Assembly: GCA_905250885.1 (NCBI GenBank)
Contig: CAJNOQ010001075.1
Location: 1 to 36,429, forward strand
Direction of reading: 5' to 3'
DNA: 36,429 nucleotides
DNA from: Didymodactylos carnosus
Lineage: Eukaryota; Rotifera; Eurotatoria; Philodinida; Philodinidae
The number at the start of each line of letters is the position of its first letter. Positions within the stretch are counted from its first letter, which is position 1. The translations under genes and the position numbers were made by a program. The notes under the pieces were generated by a model. That model saw only the letters and a list, made by a program, of their open reading frames with translations. It made no database searches and was not told the origin of the DNA. Shown here piece by piece: positions 33,808 through 36,429 of this stretch.

Positions 33808-33809
33808 TA

Positions 33810-34369
33810 CCCTATAAAAAAAATTCCAGTGTGGCACTGCCAGTGCACACCGATGCGCATGGCATACTATCGATCACTGGCACCGGTGCGCACCCGTGCC
33901 CAGCAAGTGCCGAACCAGTGCCGATTGGAACCCGTGCGCACTAGTGCCGCTATATTTCTGCCGAAAGAGCGCCTCACTGGTAAAAATCAGTGCCGCATGG
34001 TAGCCGCATTGGCAAAATCAGTGCCGCACTGATAATTTATTTAATCAATTTAATTAGTTCTTTATTATGGTTGTTTATGCTGAATTTTGTATTAGAGTGC
34101 GGCACTGATGAGTACCACATCGACATGCCAAAACCAAGTGGCATCGCCTCGGCACTTCTCTTATGAGATGGAAAAGATGAAGTCAGAAAGACATTCGAAA
34201 TATTAGAAGTATCCTGTGGTGTTGATATAGACAGAAATTGACAAAACAAAATGATGATTGAAAACAAAACTTCAGCACTGGTGCGAGATTTTTACATTCT
34301 TCCTGACATCGGTGCGCATCGGTGCTCACCTGTGCACAACCAGTGCCGATAAAATATTTTTTTGTAGGG
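33810..34369. mobile_element. 560-bp TA-flanked MITE carrying CAGTGCCG arrays
   Basis: The left tip CCCTATAAAAAAAA (33810) and right tip TTTTTTTGTAGGG (to 34369) are inverted, and TA stands on both sides (33808-33809 and 34370-34371), as in Tc1/mariner-type insertions. The inverted similarity reaches about 55 bp, through GGCACTG and CACCGATGCGCA. Both halves are filled with CAGTGCCG, GGCACTGG and GTGCGCAC words, in strong contrast to the AT-rich centre (about 34030-34110). No transposase is encoded. Confidence 0.75.
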
Positions 34370-34499
34370 TAGACACTTTCACGTATGGAACTGAATGGCA
34401 GTATCAAAAAATCGGAAAAAATAAAGATTTTCAGGCCAGAGTCTCAGAGCGTAAAATCGTCCAGGACCTTGCACAGAATTTCGCTTCAAAAAAAAAAAG

Positions 34500-34698
34500 C
34501 ATTAGACCTGTAGCAACAAATTTAATGCTAAAACTTTGGTCACAAAAGACATATTTTACATTTAAAATGTTTCTTTTATCAGCTGCGCCAGAACAGAATT
34601 CTGTTCTGGCGCAGCTGATAAAAGAAACATTTTAAATGTAAAATGTCTCTTTTTGACCAAAGTTTTAGCATTTGCATTTGTTGGTACAGGCCTATTAT
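34500..34698. repeat. ~200-bp palindrome, central 92 bp perfect
   Basis: The centre lies between 34598 and 34599 (GAACAGAA|TTCTGTTC). The inner 46-bp arms (34553-34644) are exact reverse complements. Outside them the match continues with small indels (ACTTTGGTCA / TGACCAAAGT, CCTGTAGCAACAAAT / ATTTGTTGGTACAGG). There is no loop, so it can form a cruciform or, if transcribed, a long hairpin. Confidence 0.88.
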
Positions 34699-34958
34699 GG
34701 AACGAAAGTGTGGAAGCAAAAATTGTTCAGCACCAAATTCTACGTAAAACAACCGAAGAAATTTTTGAAATTCGTAAAAACCAATTTTTAAATTAAGTTT
34801 TACGAAAATTTGAACTTTAGAAACTAGTATTTTGGACTTTAAAAAACGTGAATTTGATGCTGAACAATGTTTGTTCTCACACTGTTGTTCCATAATGCTT
34901 TCTTAAAGCGAAACGCTGCTCAAAGCTTTCTCAAAAATACTTTTTCCACTAGAAATGG

Positions 34959-35108
34959 TACACTGTAAAGTTGGAAATTATTTATGGAAAATGCTCTGAA
35001 AATTCCTCCTTGAATTTCCAGTTTGTTAGAAAATCGCCGTTGAATTTCCATAAATAATTTTCAAGAAAGTAGAAATTTCTTTTTGATTTTCTATAAACTG
35101 AAAATTCT
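34959..35108. repeat. Dispersed ~150-bp hairpin repeat, copy 2
   Basis: TACACTGTAAaGTTgGAAAT followed by TATTTATGGAAAATGCTC repeats the start of the element at 3359. It is mirrored by GAATTTCCATAAATAATTTTC at about 35042-35062. An extra segment, TTTTCTATAAACTGAAAA, matches copy 1 in reversed orientation (TTTTCAGTGTATAGAAAA), so internal rearrangement has occurred. Confidence 0.6.
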
Positions 35109-36429
35109 GCACAGAGCGACGGCGCGACCAGGTTGCACAGTCTTCAATCAGGCGGACATTAGGCAAAAAACGAAAGTGAGATTTTTTGAGTTTCAAATAC
35201 TGTCATATATACACTATTCGATGGCCGATTTAATGGTGGACAAAATTTGATCCAAATGTTCAAGATGGCGGAGAAAGGTAAGCTTTAATTTTGGGTCGTT
35301 TCTGTGGCACTTTCAGAAAAAGCGCTTTTCTGTTTTAGAAGGCAAAGGTATTAAAAATTGAAATGCATATGTTCTGAAAGCTGAGGCTTTGGGCTATCGA
35401 ATCGTAAAAAATTTTTTTATTTGTGTCTTTTCTGACTTAGAAAAATTGCTTTTTCACGCTGCTAGGAGTTTTCCCAAAACATCTGTTCAGTACAGTGGGC
35501 ACTCCCACGAACCCCAACCTCTATTTGACTTGAAACTTTTAATAAATATTCTTCAATTTTTGCTGGAACGACTTATACTAGCCCATTTATGCCCAAATGG
35601 TTTTCCACTGAGAACAAGATTTCCCGAAAAATCAGGTTTTTAAAAGGTTTTCACCGTCTTTTTCATCACTGTAATACTCTAACGAAAAAGTAATCACAGA
35701 TTCGGAATCAGCGTGAATAACTGCATCTAATGATGTGTCTTTTAACCAGTTTCAACGAAAGTCTGCGCAAGTTTCTAAAAACAGCGTTTTTCCAATATTT
35801 CCCTCTAAAGTTTGAGCTGAAGTTTTTTGCAGTACTCTGCGAGTGTTCAAAAATTGTCAAAACCCGTTTTCTCTAGGTTTTTGACGAAGGACCCCCTTAA
35901 GAGCCATCATCTGAGAGGAGACAGTTACCGATAGACAGTGTTGATGTCACAAATTTAAATGATATTTATACCAGCTGTACGTCTATATGTAACTAGATAA
36001 TGGTATAAATAGCGTCGCTTAAAACTGCTTCGTTCTCGAGAGGGTGCGAGAGATGGCACCACAAATCGATCATTCTCATCACGTTTAGAATTAAGTTTTT
36101 TTCACCTATAGAAACCAACTCTAAAAACTATCTTTTAATATAAATTTATACTTCAGAACACGGGCTATTGGTTCGATCCCTTGATAGATTTTAAAACCGG
36201 TCTGCGAAAATAGGACTCTTGGTTTACATGTGAGACTCAATAACCGATTCGTTTTCCGAAAATATTTCTCAAAGCCTGGATTTTCAGAAAACCTAAAGCC
36301 GTAAAGATCTTCTTCGAACATCTTTTTCGCTCTCTTCAGCTTGTAGCCCGTACAATTCTGATCAAAATCAGACGTCTTTCAGCTCTATACGTAGTTTCTT
36401 CAATGAGATATGAGTTTCACAAAACTCTT
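35109..36429. other. Non-coding end of window; possible solo transposon tip
   Basis: No gene was recognised. GGACCCCCTTAA at 35889-35900 resembles the TTAA-flanked tip of the element at 33-527 (both abut TTAA and a run of C/G) but has no partner in the window. The short frames have no protein character. Confidence 0.35.

Noticed and set aside
36170-36190. GGTTCGATCCC resembling a tRNA B box
   Set aside because: There is no A box or cloverleaf around it.

Overview
The window looks like nuclear DNA of an invertebrate, most likely a bdelloid rotifer (Adineta/Rotaria type). This is inferred from strongly AT-rich sequence, compact genes with many 45-90 nt GT-AG introns, strong AG acceptors just upstream of several start codons (as expected with spliced-leader trans-splicing), and abundant small fold-back elements. 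No prokaryotic gene, rRNA, tRNA or CRISPR was recognised.

Layout. 1-530 is a non-autonomous element flanked by TTAA. 888-2037 (-) is a short XRRA1-like leucine-rich-repeat gene that stops early. 2982-3169 (+) is an orphan two-exon coiled-coil fragment. 3359-5080 is a repeat zone with a 39-bp-arm palindrome and a ~250-bp-arm fold-back. 7348-9642 (-) is a complete ten-exon Rabin8/RAB3IP homologue of 419 aa whose splice phases all agree. 9643-13752 is non-coding. 13753-26887 (-) is a VPS8 homologue of about 1495 aa: N-terminal beta-propeller, long helical repeat region and C-terminal RING-H2. One 5.1-kb VPS8 intron contains, on the opposite strand, a complete gene (16724-20030, +) for a thioredoxin-fold protein with an N-terminal lipidation motif and a CPYS active-site motif. 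27917-29129 (-) is a four-exon Q/N/S-rich protein of 284 aa with no recognised family. From about 29.9 kb to the end there is no convincing gene, but the region is dense in transposon-like and palindromic structures, including a 560-bp TA-flanked element with arrays of CAGTGCCG.

Functionally, VPS8 (endosomal CORVET tethering) and Rabin8 (GEF for Rab8) both belong to Rab-controlled membrane traffic. Their adjacency on one strand may be chance. The most notable points are the antisense nested gene with two possible 3' ends, the wealth of fold-back elements (several inside VPS8 introns), and the AG acceptors beside the start codons. All exon models were made by eye from reading frame, splice consensus and remembered family sequences; no alignment or transcript data were used.
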